Below are positions 36,372 through 44,568 of a stretch of 64,000 bases of DNA, one piece after another. Positions within the stretch are counted from its first letter, which is position 1; the number at the start of each line of letters is the position of its first letter. Below the pieces are notes generated by a model. It ran no database searches. It was not told the DNA's origin and was given only the letters and a program-made list of their open reading frames with translations. Source of the stretch: Candidatus Izemoplasmatales bacterium. Lineage in GTDB: Bacteria > Bacillota_I > Bacilli_A > Izemoplasmatales > Hujiaoplasmataceae. The DNA is taken from positions 1-64,000 of the forward strand of contig JBAZNL010000007.1 in NCBI GenBank assembly GCA_041649275.1, read 5' to 3'. The position numbers were made by a program, and so were the translations under genes.

Positions 36372-38637
36372 CCTGATCAAGAAGGCCCTCGTCGTTCTCT
36401 TCCTCGCGGGCCTGCCGACCGCCGTCGCCGTCGCGGCGATCCGGCCGGTCCCGTCCGACATCCTCGCGCCCGATCCCGGTTCGCCGCTCGAGGACACGCT
36501 CTTCCAAAGCAACCGCCACACCCAGGTCGACGACTTCACGGAGGTCGAGAACGACCTCGCGATCCCGGGGAACTTCGCGCTCGTCGCCGAGACCGAGGAG
36601 CTCATGCTCTACGCGGAGGAGCCCTCCGGGGCGATCCGCGTCGTCGTCAAGGCCGACGGCTACGTCTTCGGTTCGTCCTTCGCCGCCGCCTCCGAGCCGA
36701 TCCCCCATTTCAACGAAACGTGGGAAGGCATCGTCAACTCGGCCGCGGTGATCGAGTACTACTTCTACAACGAGACCAACGGCGCCTACATCGTGAAGGA
36801 GGAGTCGCTCTTCACGTCCGATGCGACGACGATGGCCTACCGGCCCGTCGCCGGCGGCTACGAACTGGCCGCCGTCTACGGCGAATCCGGCATCGGACTC
36901 ACCGTCCGCGTCACCCTCGACGGCCCGTACCTGCGCGTCGAGGTGCCGTCGGAGTCGATCTCCGAGGGCGAGACGTACAAGCTCCGGAGCGTCAAGTGCT
37001 TCCCGTTCTTCGGTTCCGTCTACGGCGATTCCAAGCCCGGATACGTGCTCGTCCCCGACGGCGCCGGCGCGCTCGTCCGCTACCGTCCGATCGATGCCGT
37101 GACCGACATCTACGAATTCAACTACTACGGCACCGACCAGGGCATCGTCCGCAGCGCCGGCGACGACGCGCTCCTGCAGTTTCCGGTCTCCGGAATGGTC
37201 CAGGGAATCCGCCAGCACGCCTTCGTCGCGATCGTCGAGAGCGGCGACGAGTTCGCCACGCTCGTCGTCTCGCCGGCCAAGAACAACCTCAAGTACTACT
37301 ATTCGTACAACCGCTTCGTCTATCGCGGCGCCTATCGCGCGCCGGCATCCAAGGCCGACGCGGCCTCCGGGTCCGGTTCCCAGGTGATCCAGGAGGAACG
37401 AAACTCCTGCGACGCCGCGATCGTCTACGCCTTCCTCGCGGGCGATGCGGCCGATTATGTCGGAATGGCGAACGCCTACCAGGACTACCTCCGCGGCACC
37501 GGCGTCCTCGCCGACATCGCGCTTCCCGCCGGCACCGTCCCCGCCCTCGTCGAGCTGGTCGGCGCCGAACCCGCCCCCGGCTTCCTCTTCGACGAGATGC
37601 GGGCGATGACCACCTATGCGGCCGCGGACCGGATCCTTTCGGACCTCGCGACGGCGATCCCGGCCGTCACCGCCGTCTACAAGGGCTGGAGCGCGGGCGG
37701 CCTCACCGACGGACGAACCCCCCACGACCGCCACGAACCCGCGCTCGGTACCCGCGCCGAACTCCTCGACATCGTCGAACGCCACAACGCCGGCGCGAAC
37801 TCGCTTTCGCTCTACGTCGATCCCGCGACCGTCTCCGAGGACGGCTCCTACAGCGTCTACCGCGACGTCGCGAAACGGATCGATTCCTCGCTCCATACGG
37901 TCACCGGGATCGAACGGACGATCTACCGGCTGAATCCCCTGCGCACCGTGACCCTCATGGCGGACGCGGTTTCGGGCCTGTCCGAGGACGGCGTCGACGG
38001 CCTCGCCGTCGGTTCGCTCGGCTGGCTGCTCTTCTCCGACTACCAAAGCGACGATCCCATCGACCGCGCCGAGGCCGCCGCGCTCTACGGCGAGGCGCTT
38101 TCGGATCCCGCGGCGACCTATTCGGTCTATCGCGCCGGGGCGTACCTCCTCCGCTACGCGAAACGCGACCTGGCGATTCCGACGTCGACGTCCGGCTTCG
38201 CGATCTACACCGACACCGTCCCGTTCGTTTCGATCCTGCTCGCCGGCGCGATGGAGGCCTACGGCCCCTACGCCAACTTCTTCGCCGACCGCACCGAGGA
38301 GACCCTCCGCCTGATCGACCACGGCCTGCTTCCGTCCTTCATCCTCACCGAGGCGTCGGCCTACCTCCTGAACGACACCGAGCTCCGGAGCCTCTACTCC
38401 TCGAGCTACGCGACCTGGAGCGGAACCGTCCGCGAGATCTACGGCGAGGTCGCTTCGGTCCTCGCGACGTGCTACGGCAGCCGGATCGAGGCCAGGACCG
38501 CGCTTTCTCCCGGCGTCGTCCGGATCGACTACGAAAACGGCGTCCGGGTCTACGTGAACTACACCGGAAGCGCGGCCCAGGACGGGGCCGCGACGATCCC
38601 GGCGCGCTCCGGAACGGCGGTGACCCCCGATGCCTGA
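36358..38637 (+). CDS. DUF5696 family exported protein
   Basis: A 759-residue protein with an N-terminal signal or anchor helix (about 6-26) and a large outer part. The N-terminal half is beta-rich (ELMLYAEEPSGAIRVVVK, FPFFGSVYGDSKPGYVLVPDG). The second half looks like an alpha/beta barrel (AVTAVYKGWSAGGLTDG, NSLSLYVDPATVSEDGSY, GLAVGSLGWLLFSDYQSD), the general build of a glycosidase. Function is not established for the family. GTG start 36358 with AAGGAG upstream, overlapping the previous gene by 14 bp; its own stop overlaps the next permease by 8 bp. Tight coupling to the transporter genes suggests it processes or presents the imported glycan. Confidence 0.8.
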   Translation: MSFRNLIKKALVVLFLAGLPTAVAVAAIRPVPSDILAPDPGSPLEDTLFQSNRHTQVDDFTEVENDLAIPGNFALVAETEELMLYAEEPSGAIRVVVKADGYVFGSSFAAASEPIPHFNETWEGIVNSAAVIEYYFYNETNGAYIVKEESLFTSDATTMAYRPVAGGYELAAVYGESGIGLTVRVTLDGPYLRVEVPSESISEGETYKLRSVKCFPFFGSVYGDSKPGYVLVPDGAGALVRYRPIDAVTDIYEFNYYGTDQGIVRSAGDDALLQFPVSGMVQGIRQHAFVAIVESGDEFATLVVSPAKNNLKYYYSYNRFVYRGAYRAPASKADAASGSGSQVIQEERNSCDAAIVYAFLAGDAADYVGMANAYQDYLRGTGVLADIALPAGTVPALVELVGAEPAPGFLFDEMRAMTTYAAADRILSDLATAIPAVTAVYKGWSAGGLTDGRTPHDRHEPALGTRAELLDIVERHNAGANSLSLYVDPATVSEDGSYSVYRDVAKRIDSSLHTVTGIERTIYRLNPLRTVTLMADAVSGLSEDGVDGLAVGSLGWLLFSDYQSDDPIDRAEAAALYGEALSDPAATYSVYRAGAYLLRYAKRDLAIPTSTSGFAIYTDTVPFVSILLAGAMEAYGPYANFFADRTEETLRLIDHGLLPSFILTEASAYLLNDTELRSLYSSSYATWSGTVREIYGEVASVLATCYGSRIEARTALSPGVVRIDYENGVRVYVNYTGSAAQDGAATIPARSGTAVTPDA

Positions 38638-39523
38638 CGGACGTCCCCGCAAGCCGCTCGGACGCGACCGGCGGATGAACCTCGTCGGCTGGTCGATGCT
38701 CGCGCCGTGGATGCTCGGCTTCCTGGTCTTCACCCTCTATCCGATCCTGACCTCGCTCCGGTACAGCTTCGCGACCGTCGTCCTCGACGGTTCGGGGATC
38801 CGCGTGACCCCCGTCGGCCTCGCCAACTACCGCGCCGCGTTCTCCTCGGCGGCCGGCTTCGACTTCCTCGGTTCGGTCCTCGACTTCGCCCTCGAAGTCC
38901 TCTTCAAGGTGCCGATCATCACCGTCTTCGCGATCATCATCGCGGTCCTCCTCAACCAGAAGATCCGCCTCCGCGGGTTCTTCCGGGCGATCTACTTCCT
39001 CCCGGTCGTGATCGCCTCGGGTCCGGTCATCACCCAGCTTACCGCCCAGGGGGCGGCGACGATCCCGCTCGTCGAGCAGATGGGGATCCTCGACTTCATC
39101 AACGCCACCTTCGCCCCCGCGCTCGCCCGGCCGATCGCCGGCGTGTTCGACGAACTGATCGTGATCCTGTGGTTCTCCGGCGTGCAGATCCTGCTCTTCA
39201 TCGCCGCCCTCCAGAAGATCGACAGAAGCGTCTACGAAGCCGCCCAGATCGACGGCGCGGGTCCGTGGGAGTCGTTCTGGAAGATCACGATGCCCGCCCT
39301 CCGCAGCATGGTCAAGGTCTCGGTCGTGTTCACCATCATCAACCTCGCGACGTTCTCCGAGAATCCCGCGATCGGCCACATCAAGGACAACATGTTCGCC
39401 CTCGAGACCGGGTTCGGGTTCTCCTCGGCGATCGCCTGGATATACTTCGTCGCGCTCGCGCTGATCCTCGGAACCGCCGTCCTCGTCCTCGACGTCTTCG
39501 GCCGGAAGAAGGCGAGAACATGA
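38630..39523 (+). CDS. sugar ABC transporter permease (MalF-type), pair B
   Basis: A 297-residue permease with six helices. The EAA loop is EAAQIDGAGPWESFWKITMP, and WSMLAPWMLGFLVFTLYPI opens the first helix. It belongs to the second permease pair of the operon and overlaps both neighbours. A gene for a third binding protein is absent, so it likely works with the 499-residue lipoprotein at 28025 or shares the 980-residue one. Confidence 0.93.
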   Translation: MPDGRPRKPLGRDRRMNLVGWSMLAPWMLGFLVFTLYPILTSLRYSFATVVLDGSGIRVTPVGLANYRAAFSSAAGFDFLGSVLDFALEVLFKVPIITVFAIIIAVLLNQKIRLRGFFRAIYFLPVVIASGPVITQLTAQGAATIPLVEQMGILDFINATFAPALARPIAGVFDELIVILWFSGVQILLFIAALQKIDRSVYEAAQIDGAGPWESFWKITMPALRSMVKVSVVFTIINLATFSENPAIGHIKDNMFALETGFGFSSAIAWIYFVALALILGTAVLVLDVFGRKKART

Positions 39524-40443
39524 AGCTCGACAAGAACGCGCGCATGAAGATCCGCCGCTTCTTCCTCGGCCGCACCGCGGGCGACGGGCTGTTCGGCAGG
39601 ATCGCGCTCTACGGCCTGCTCTCGATCATCGGCTTCGTCTACGTCTATCCGCTCCTGAAGATGGCGACGGTGTCGTTCATGGACCTCTCCGACCTCGTCG
39701 ACCCGGTCGTCGAATGGATTCCGACCCGGATCTACCTCGAGAACTACCGGACCGGCCTGATCGTCCTCCAGTACGGCAAGACGCTCCTCTTCAGCCTCGC
39801 GGTGACGCTCGTCCCGGCGCTCCTCCAGACCGCCGCGACGTCGCTCACCGGCTACGCCCTCGCCAAGTTCAAAGTGCGCGGCCGGCGGATCGTCTTCGCC
39901 CTCATCCTCGTCACCTACCTGCTTCCGCAGCAGGTGTACATGATTCCCAAGTTCGTCCTCTTCGACGCCCTCGGGATCCTCAAGACGGCGTGGGCGATCA
40001 TCTTCCCGGCGACCTTCGGGCAGGGTCTCTCCTCGGCGATCTTCATCCTCATCTTCTACCAGTTCTTCCGGATGCAGCCGACGGCGCTCGACGAATCCGC
40101 CGAAATCGACGGCGCCAACCCGTACCAGGTGTTCTTCAGGATCGGCGTGCCGCTCGCCGCGCCGGCGTACCTGAGCTCCTTCCTCTTCTCGTTCGTGTGG
40201 TACTGGAACGAGACCTACATCAGTTCGCTCTTCCTCGGCACCGACCTGTATACGCTCCAGCTCAAGCTCCTCAACTTCCAGTCGCAGTTCAACCTCGCCG
40301 TCGGCATCAGCCAGACCGCCACGAACGAAGCGATCCGCTTCGCGGCGACGATCCTGATCATCCTGCCCGTCCTCGTCGTGTACGCGGTCATGCAGAAGGG
40401 ATTCGTCGAAGGCATCGACCGGACCGGCGTGACGGGGGAATAG
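39520..40443 (+). CDS. sugar ABC transporter permease (MalG-type), pair B
   Basis: A 307-residue permease, six helices. The EAA loop is LDESAEIDGANPYQVFFRI, and the preceding helix reads YLLPQQVYMIPKFVLFDALG, typical of carbohydrate importers. ATGA overlap with the upstream permease; the surface glucanase gene follows after 5 bp. Confidence 0.93.
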   Translation: MKLDKNARMKIRRFFLGRTAGDGLFGRIALYGLLSIIGFVYVYPLLKMATVSFMDLSDLVDPVVEWIPTRIYLENYRTGLIVLQYGKTLLFSLAVTLVPALLQTAATSLTGYALAKFKVRGRRIVFALILVTYLLPQQVYMIPKFVLFDALGILKTAWAIIFPATFGQGLSSAIFILIFYQFFRMQPTALDESAEIDGANPYQVFFRIGVPLAAPAYLSSFLFSFVWYWNETYISSLFLGTDLYTLQLKLLNFQSQFNLAVGISQTATNEAIRFAATILIILPVLVVYAVMQKGFVEGIDRTGVTGE

Positions 40444-40448
40444 GAGGG

Positions 40449-41879
40449 ATGAAAATCGCCAGACTCAGACTGACCGCCCTGCTCCTTTGCCTCACGGCCC
40501 TCGCCGGCTGCGTCGCCGCCACGACCCTGCCGCCGACGACGTCGGCCACCGAAGCGCCCACCACGACCGCCGAAACGACCGCGACGACGGAAGCGCCGTA
40601 CGTCTACGACCCGATCGCGGTCTCCGACGCCGTCCTGACGGAGGAGCGGCTCTCCTTCAAGTTCTTCTGGGAGGTCGCGAACGGCGATCCCGAGAGCGTC
40701 GGCTACGGCATGGTCTCGGATCGCTACAACTACGCCTCCGGCACCTACAGCGTCGCCTCGGTCGCCTCGATCGGCTTCGGCCTGTCGGCGCTTCCCGCCG
40801 GCGTCGCCAATGACTGGATCAACCTCGAGGAAGGCTATCAACGTGCCCGCGGGACGCTTGAGACGATGCTTTCCCTCACCCGCACGCACGGTTTCTTCTT
40901 CCACTTCCTGAACATGTCGAACGGCGGACGCGCCTGGAACTCGGAGGTCTCGATCATCGACACCGCGATCCTCGTCTGCGGCGCGATCACGGCCGGCGAG
41001 TACTTCGGCGGCGAGGTCGAGACGCTCGCCGAGGAGCTCGCCTCGACGGTCGAGTGGGACTGGTACTACAACGCCGCCACCGACCTCTTCTACATGGGCT
41101 ACACGCCCGAACACGGCTTCGGCGGATCGTGGAACATGTACGCCGAGCAGCTGATGGTCTACATCCTCGCCGCCGGCTCCCTCGACCACCAGGTCGGCAA
41201 GGAGGCCTACGACAGGATGAAGTCGCTTGCGACCCGGAAGTCGTACGGAACCTCCGGGGTCTTCTACAACTCCCCCGCCGGCACGCTCTTCACCTACCAG
41301 TTCTCGCACGCGTGGTTCGACTCGGCGTCGATGCTCGACGCGGACGGCGTCGACTGGTTCGAGAACTCGCGGCGCGCCTCGATCGCGGCGTACGAATACG
41401 CGGTCGCGGCCTCGCAGTCGTACCGGACCCTCTCGTCGGTCTCGTGGGGGCTCACCGCCTCCGACGGTCCCGACGGCTACAACGGCAGCTACGGCAACCT
41501 GCCCTCCAACGGCGGCAACGTCAACGACGGCACGCTCGCGCCGTGCGGCGCGATCGGGTCGATCCCCTTCGTCCCCGACCTCGTGATCCCGGCGATCGAA
41601 CACTACGCTTCGATTCCCGCCCTCCAGGGCCGTTACGGCTTCCGCGACGCCTACAACCTCGGCCTCACCGAGGCGGCGCTCCCGTCGGTGCGGCGCCCGA
41701 TCGCGGCGATCCCGGCGAACGGCTGGTACGACACCGACGTCATCGGCATCGACAAGGGCGTCACCGTCCTGATGATCGAGAACTACCGCTCCGGGCTGAT
41801 CTGGCACCTCTTCATGAAGGACGCCTCGGTCCGAAGGGGGCTCGAGGCCCTCGGCTTCACCGCAAGAACCCAGGCTTGA
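40449..41879 (+). CDS. GH144-type beta-1,2-glucanase-like surface lipoprotein
   Basis: A 476-residue lipoprotein with an LAGC lipobox (Cys21), a Thr-rich tether to about residue 48 and then the same glycoamylase/GH144 domain as at 23262. Shared signatures: SFKFFWEVANGDPESVGYGMV, SVASIGFGLSA, EVSIIDTAILVCGAI, YQFSHAWFDSASM, WGLTASDGPDGYNG and IGIDKGVTVLMIENY. It would cut polymer at the cell surface, feeding the importer, while its cytoplasmic relative trims imported chains. The AGGAGG upstream ends only one base before ATG 40449, an unusually tight spacing, but no other start keeps the signal peptide. Confidence 0.87.
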   Translation: MKIARLRLTALLLCLTALAGCVAATTLPPTTSATEAPTTTAETTATTEAPYVYDPIAVSDAVLTEERLSFKFFWEVANGDPESVGYGMVSDRYNYASGTYSVASVASIGFGLSALPAGVANDWINLEEGYQRARGTLETMLSLTRTHGFFFHFLNMSNGGRAWNSEVSIIDTAILVCGAITAGEYFGGEVETLAEELASTVEWDWYYNAATDLFYMGYTPEHGFGGSWNMYAEQLMVYILAAGSLDHQVGKEAYDRMKSLATRKSYGTSGVFYNSPAGTLFTYQFSHAWFDSASMLDADGVDWFENSRRASIAAYEYAVAASQSYRTLSSVSWGLTASDGPDGYNGSYGNLPSNGGNVNDGTLAPCGAIGSIPFVPDLVIPAIEHYASIPALQGRYGFRDAYNLGLTEAALPSVRRPIAAIPANGWYDTDVIGIDKGVTVLMIENYRSGLIWHLFMKDASVRRGLEALGFTARTQA

Positions 41880-41938
41880 CCATGTCGAAGGACATGCGCT
41901 TCTATAGTGATTCAAAAATGAAGATAGGAGGATTTGAC

Positions 41939-44509
41939 ATGAAACGCAACATGATTCTGGCCTTTCTGGTCCTGTTCGGAGCCGCGATCCTGATCGCCTG
42001 CGACGAGACCACCACCACGGTGCCTTCCACGGCGCCGACCACCGCCACGACCACGGTCACGACCACCCGCGCGACCACCACCACCGTGCCGACCACGACG
42101 CTGTCCCCGACGCTTCCCCTCGTCGACGGCATCGACCCGGCTCCGGAGAACATCCTCGGCATCTACGACCTGAGCGTCGCCGAGGGAACCGCCACCATCG
42201 TCTACGAGAAGCACGGGCTTCCCTGGCCGAAGATGGAGATCGCGATCACCGAGGACGTCGACCGCTTCAACAAGCTCGTCGTCACCGCCAGCGGCGAAGG
42301 CGTCCTGCTCGTCCGCTTCGTCGGCGAATCGGTCTATGAGGTCCGCCTGAACCTCGTCAAGGGCGGATCGACCTACCAGATCGACCTCCGCGACTACGAC
42401 GACTACCTCGCGACGCTCTCGTCGATCGAACTCGTCGCCGATCCCGGCGTCGCCGATTCGCGCGGCACGATCGTCGTCTCGAAGCTCGAGTTCGACACCG
42501 GCACCGCCTTCGGCAGCGTCCTCGAACTGGGGGATCCCGGCTACAACGCCACGTATGAATGGGCGTCCACCGACGAAGGCGTCTATACCTTCACGACCGA
42601 GATGGACAACTCCGTCACCATCGGCTTCAACAAGGTCGCCGGCCAGGAATGGTCCTGGGCGGGCCGCCTCTACAGCACCGACGAGACCCAGGGCTACAAC
42701 ATGATGACCGTCGTCATCCAGGGAACCGAGGGCACGCAGTTCCTCGTCAAGCCGAACGACAACGGCGCAATGGAGAAGTGGATCAATCTCGACGGCACCG
42801 TCCAGACGGTCCAGATCCCGCTCGTCGCCGACCTGTTCCGCCTGGTCTGCTTCGCCCAGCCGAACGTCGCTCCCGCCAGCGGGACCGTCTCCCTCAAGAG
42901 CATGGTCCTCTCCTACGTCGAACCCGCTCCGGCGGACGTGAGCGCGTACGAGACCTATGACTTCGAGGACGGCTGGGTCGGCGCCGACGCCGGCGTCTAC
43001 ACGATCGGCTATGCCGACGGAAAGACCACCGTCACCTGGGCCGACCGCACCAACGCCTGGTCCTTCATCAAGAACGAGTTCGCCCTCAACCTCGCCGACC
43101 ACAACACGGTCACGATGGTCGTGAAGGGCACCGCCGGCCAGCAGCTCATCATCAAGCCGAACGACAATGGCGCCTACGAGCAGACGATCACCTTCGACGG
43201 CACCGAGCAGACCTTCACCTTCACGCTCGCGACCAAGCCGACCAAGGTCCTGATCTTCGTCGACCCGATCGCCGGCTCCGCCGCCGGATCCTTCGAGATC
43301 ATCTCCGCCGTCACCTCGTTCGTCTCCTCCGGCACGAACTTCAACGTCGGCTGGGCCGAGAACGATCCGGACACCTACGACATCACCGTCGAACCCAGCG
43401 GCCTCGTCCACGTCGACTACACCAAGATCGCGGGCCAGGAGTGGGCCTTCATGAAGACGGACTTCGACGCCGAGGACGCGGCGGGCAAGAACGTCATGCT
43501 CATCGTCCTGCGCGGCGCCGCCGGCAAGCAGGTTCTCGTCAAGCCGAACGATTCCGGCGCGCTCGAGACCTGGATCACCTTCGCCGACGACGAACCCGTC
43601 TCCCTCTGGGTGACGGCCGAATCCTTCACCAAGGTCATCCTCTTCGCCGAACCCAACGCCGCTCCGGCGACCGGATCCTTCGAGATCCTCAAGCTCGAAC
43701 TCCTCTATGAGGAACCGGACGCGGTCGAACGCGACGTCGTCTACGACTTCGAGGAAGGCTGGATCGACAACGACGGCGGCATCTTCACCTTCACGCGCAT
43801 CGCCGACGCCACCCGCGTCGAGTGGAACAAGCCCGTCGTCAACGACTGGCAGTTCTTCAAGAACACCTTCACCGACAACCTCGCCAACCACAACACGATC
43901 ACGATGGTCGTCCAGGGCACCGTCGGCCAGCAGATCCTGATCAAGCCGAACGACAAGCAGGCTTTCGAGAAGACCGTCACCTTCGACGGCACCGCCCAGA
44001 CCGTGACCTTCACCCTGACCGAGGCGCCGCTGTTCGTGATCGTCTTCGCCGATCCGTTCAACCACGGCCTCACCGGCACCTTCGACATCCTTTCGGCGAC
44101 CGTCTCCTACGAACCGCAGCCGTATGAAATCACCGACGGCTGGGCCGAGAACGACGCGGGCACCTACACGATCGACCAGGCCAACGAGGACGGCTCCGTC
44201 GTCGTGAACTACGCCACCACCGACACCTACCAGTTCATGATCAACAACTTCGACGCCGATCTCGCCTACGGGAACAACACCCTCACGATCGTCGTCCAGG
44301 GCACCCTCGGGAACACGCTCCTGCTCAAGCCGAACGATTCCGGCGCGCTCGAGCAGACCGTCACCTTCGACGGCACGGAACAGACCATCGTCATCACCGC
44401 CGCCGCGTTCTCGAAGCTCCTCCTGTTCGCCGCCCCCGGCACCGCCGGCGGCCAGACGGGCACCTTCACCCTGGTCAGCGTCACGCTCACGTACGTCGCG
44501 GGCGAATGA
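41939..44509 (+). CDS. surface lipoprotein with five ~130-residue beta repeats
   Basis: An 856-residue lipoprotein (Cys21, then a Thr/Pro-rich tether to about 55). An N-terminal beta region precedes five repeats starting near residues 203, 338, 468, 600 and 729. Each repeat opens with a W-x-x-x-D-x-G-x-Y type motif (DFEDGWVGADAGVY, GWAENDAGTY), and has a central LIKPNDNGA block and a closing TGSFEIL strand. The layout resembles tandem carbohydrate-binding modules but I cannot name the family. ATG 41939 has ATAGGAGGAT 7 bp upstream; the frame is open far upstream only by chance. Last gene of the operon, so it probably binds the operon's glucan. Confidence 0.82.
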   Translation: MKRNMILAFLVLFGAAILIACDETTTTVPSTAPTTATTTVTTTRATTTTVPTTTLSPTLPLVDGIDPAPENILGIYDLSVAEGTATIVYEKHGLPWPKMEIAITEDVDRFNKLVVTASGEGVLLVRFVGESVYEVRLNLVKGGSTYQIDLRDYDDYLATLSSIELVADPGVADSRGTIVVSKLEFDTGTAFGSVLELGDPGYNATYEWASTDEGVYTFTTEMDNSVTIGFNKVAGQEWSWAGRLYSTDETQGYNMMTVVIQGTEGTQFLVKPNDNGAMEKWINLDGTVQTVQIPLVADLFRLVCFAQPNVAPASGTVSLKSMVLSYVEPAPADVSAYETYDFEDGWVGADAGVYTIGYADGKTTVTWADRTNAWSFIKNEFALNLADHNTVTMVVKGTAGQQLIIKPNDNGAYEQTITFDGTEQTFTFTLATKPTKVLIFVDPIAGSAAGSFEIISAVTSFVSSGTNFNVGWAENDPDTYDITVEPSGLVHVDYTKIAGQEWAFMKTDFDAEDAAGKNVMLIVLRGAAGKQVLVKPNDSGALETWITFADDEPVSLWVTAESFTKVILFAEPNAAPATGSFEILKLELLYEEPDAVERDVVYDFEEGWIDNDGGIFTFTRIADATRVEWNKPVVNDWQFFKNTFTDNLANHNTITMVVQGTVGQQILIKPNDKQAFEKTVTFDGTAQTVTFTLTEAPLFVIVFADPFNHGLTGTFDILSATVSYEPQPYEITDGWAENDAGTYTIDQANEDGSVVVNYATTDTYQFMINNFDADLAYGNNTLTIVVQGTLGNTLLLKPNDSGALEQTVTFDGTEQTIVITAAAFSKLLLFAAPGTAGGQTGTFTLVSVTLTYVAGE
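42547..44500 (+). repeat. tandem in-gene repeats, about 390 bp each
   Basis: Five imperfect copies start near 42547, 42950, 43340, 43737 and 44124. The segment encoding (L/I)(L/I)KPND(N/S/K) is conserved at DNA level too, with recurrent aagccgaacga. Copies 2 and 4 are the most alike by eye. Confidence 0.8.
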
Positions 44510-44534
44510 CCTAAGCGCATCGCAAGCATCAAAA

Positions 44535-44562
44535 AAACGGCATCCGAGCGATGCCGTTTTTG
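44535..44562. terminator. bidirectional terminator between the glucan operon and GH3 gene
   Basis: AAAACGGCATC (44535-44545) pairs with GATGCCGTTTT (44550-44560), with A-run and T-run on the two sides, so it ends both convergent units. Confidence 0.9.
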
Positions 44563-44568
44563 ATTGCG

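Noticed and set aside
41876..41908. Possible internal promoter (TTGACC and TATAGT) before the repeat lipoprotein
   Set aside because: The spacer is 21 bp, too long for a normal sigma-A promoter; a CATGTC/GACATG hairpin there (41881-41896) may affect mRNA stability instead.
41939..44509. Repeats as a CRISPR array or transposon repeats
   Set aside because: The ~390-bp period is in frame, encodes a conserved protein module and has no spacer structure.
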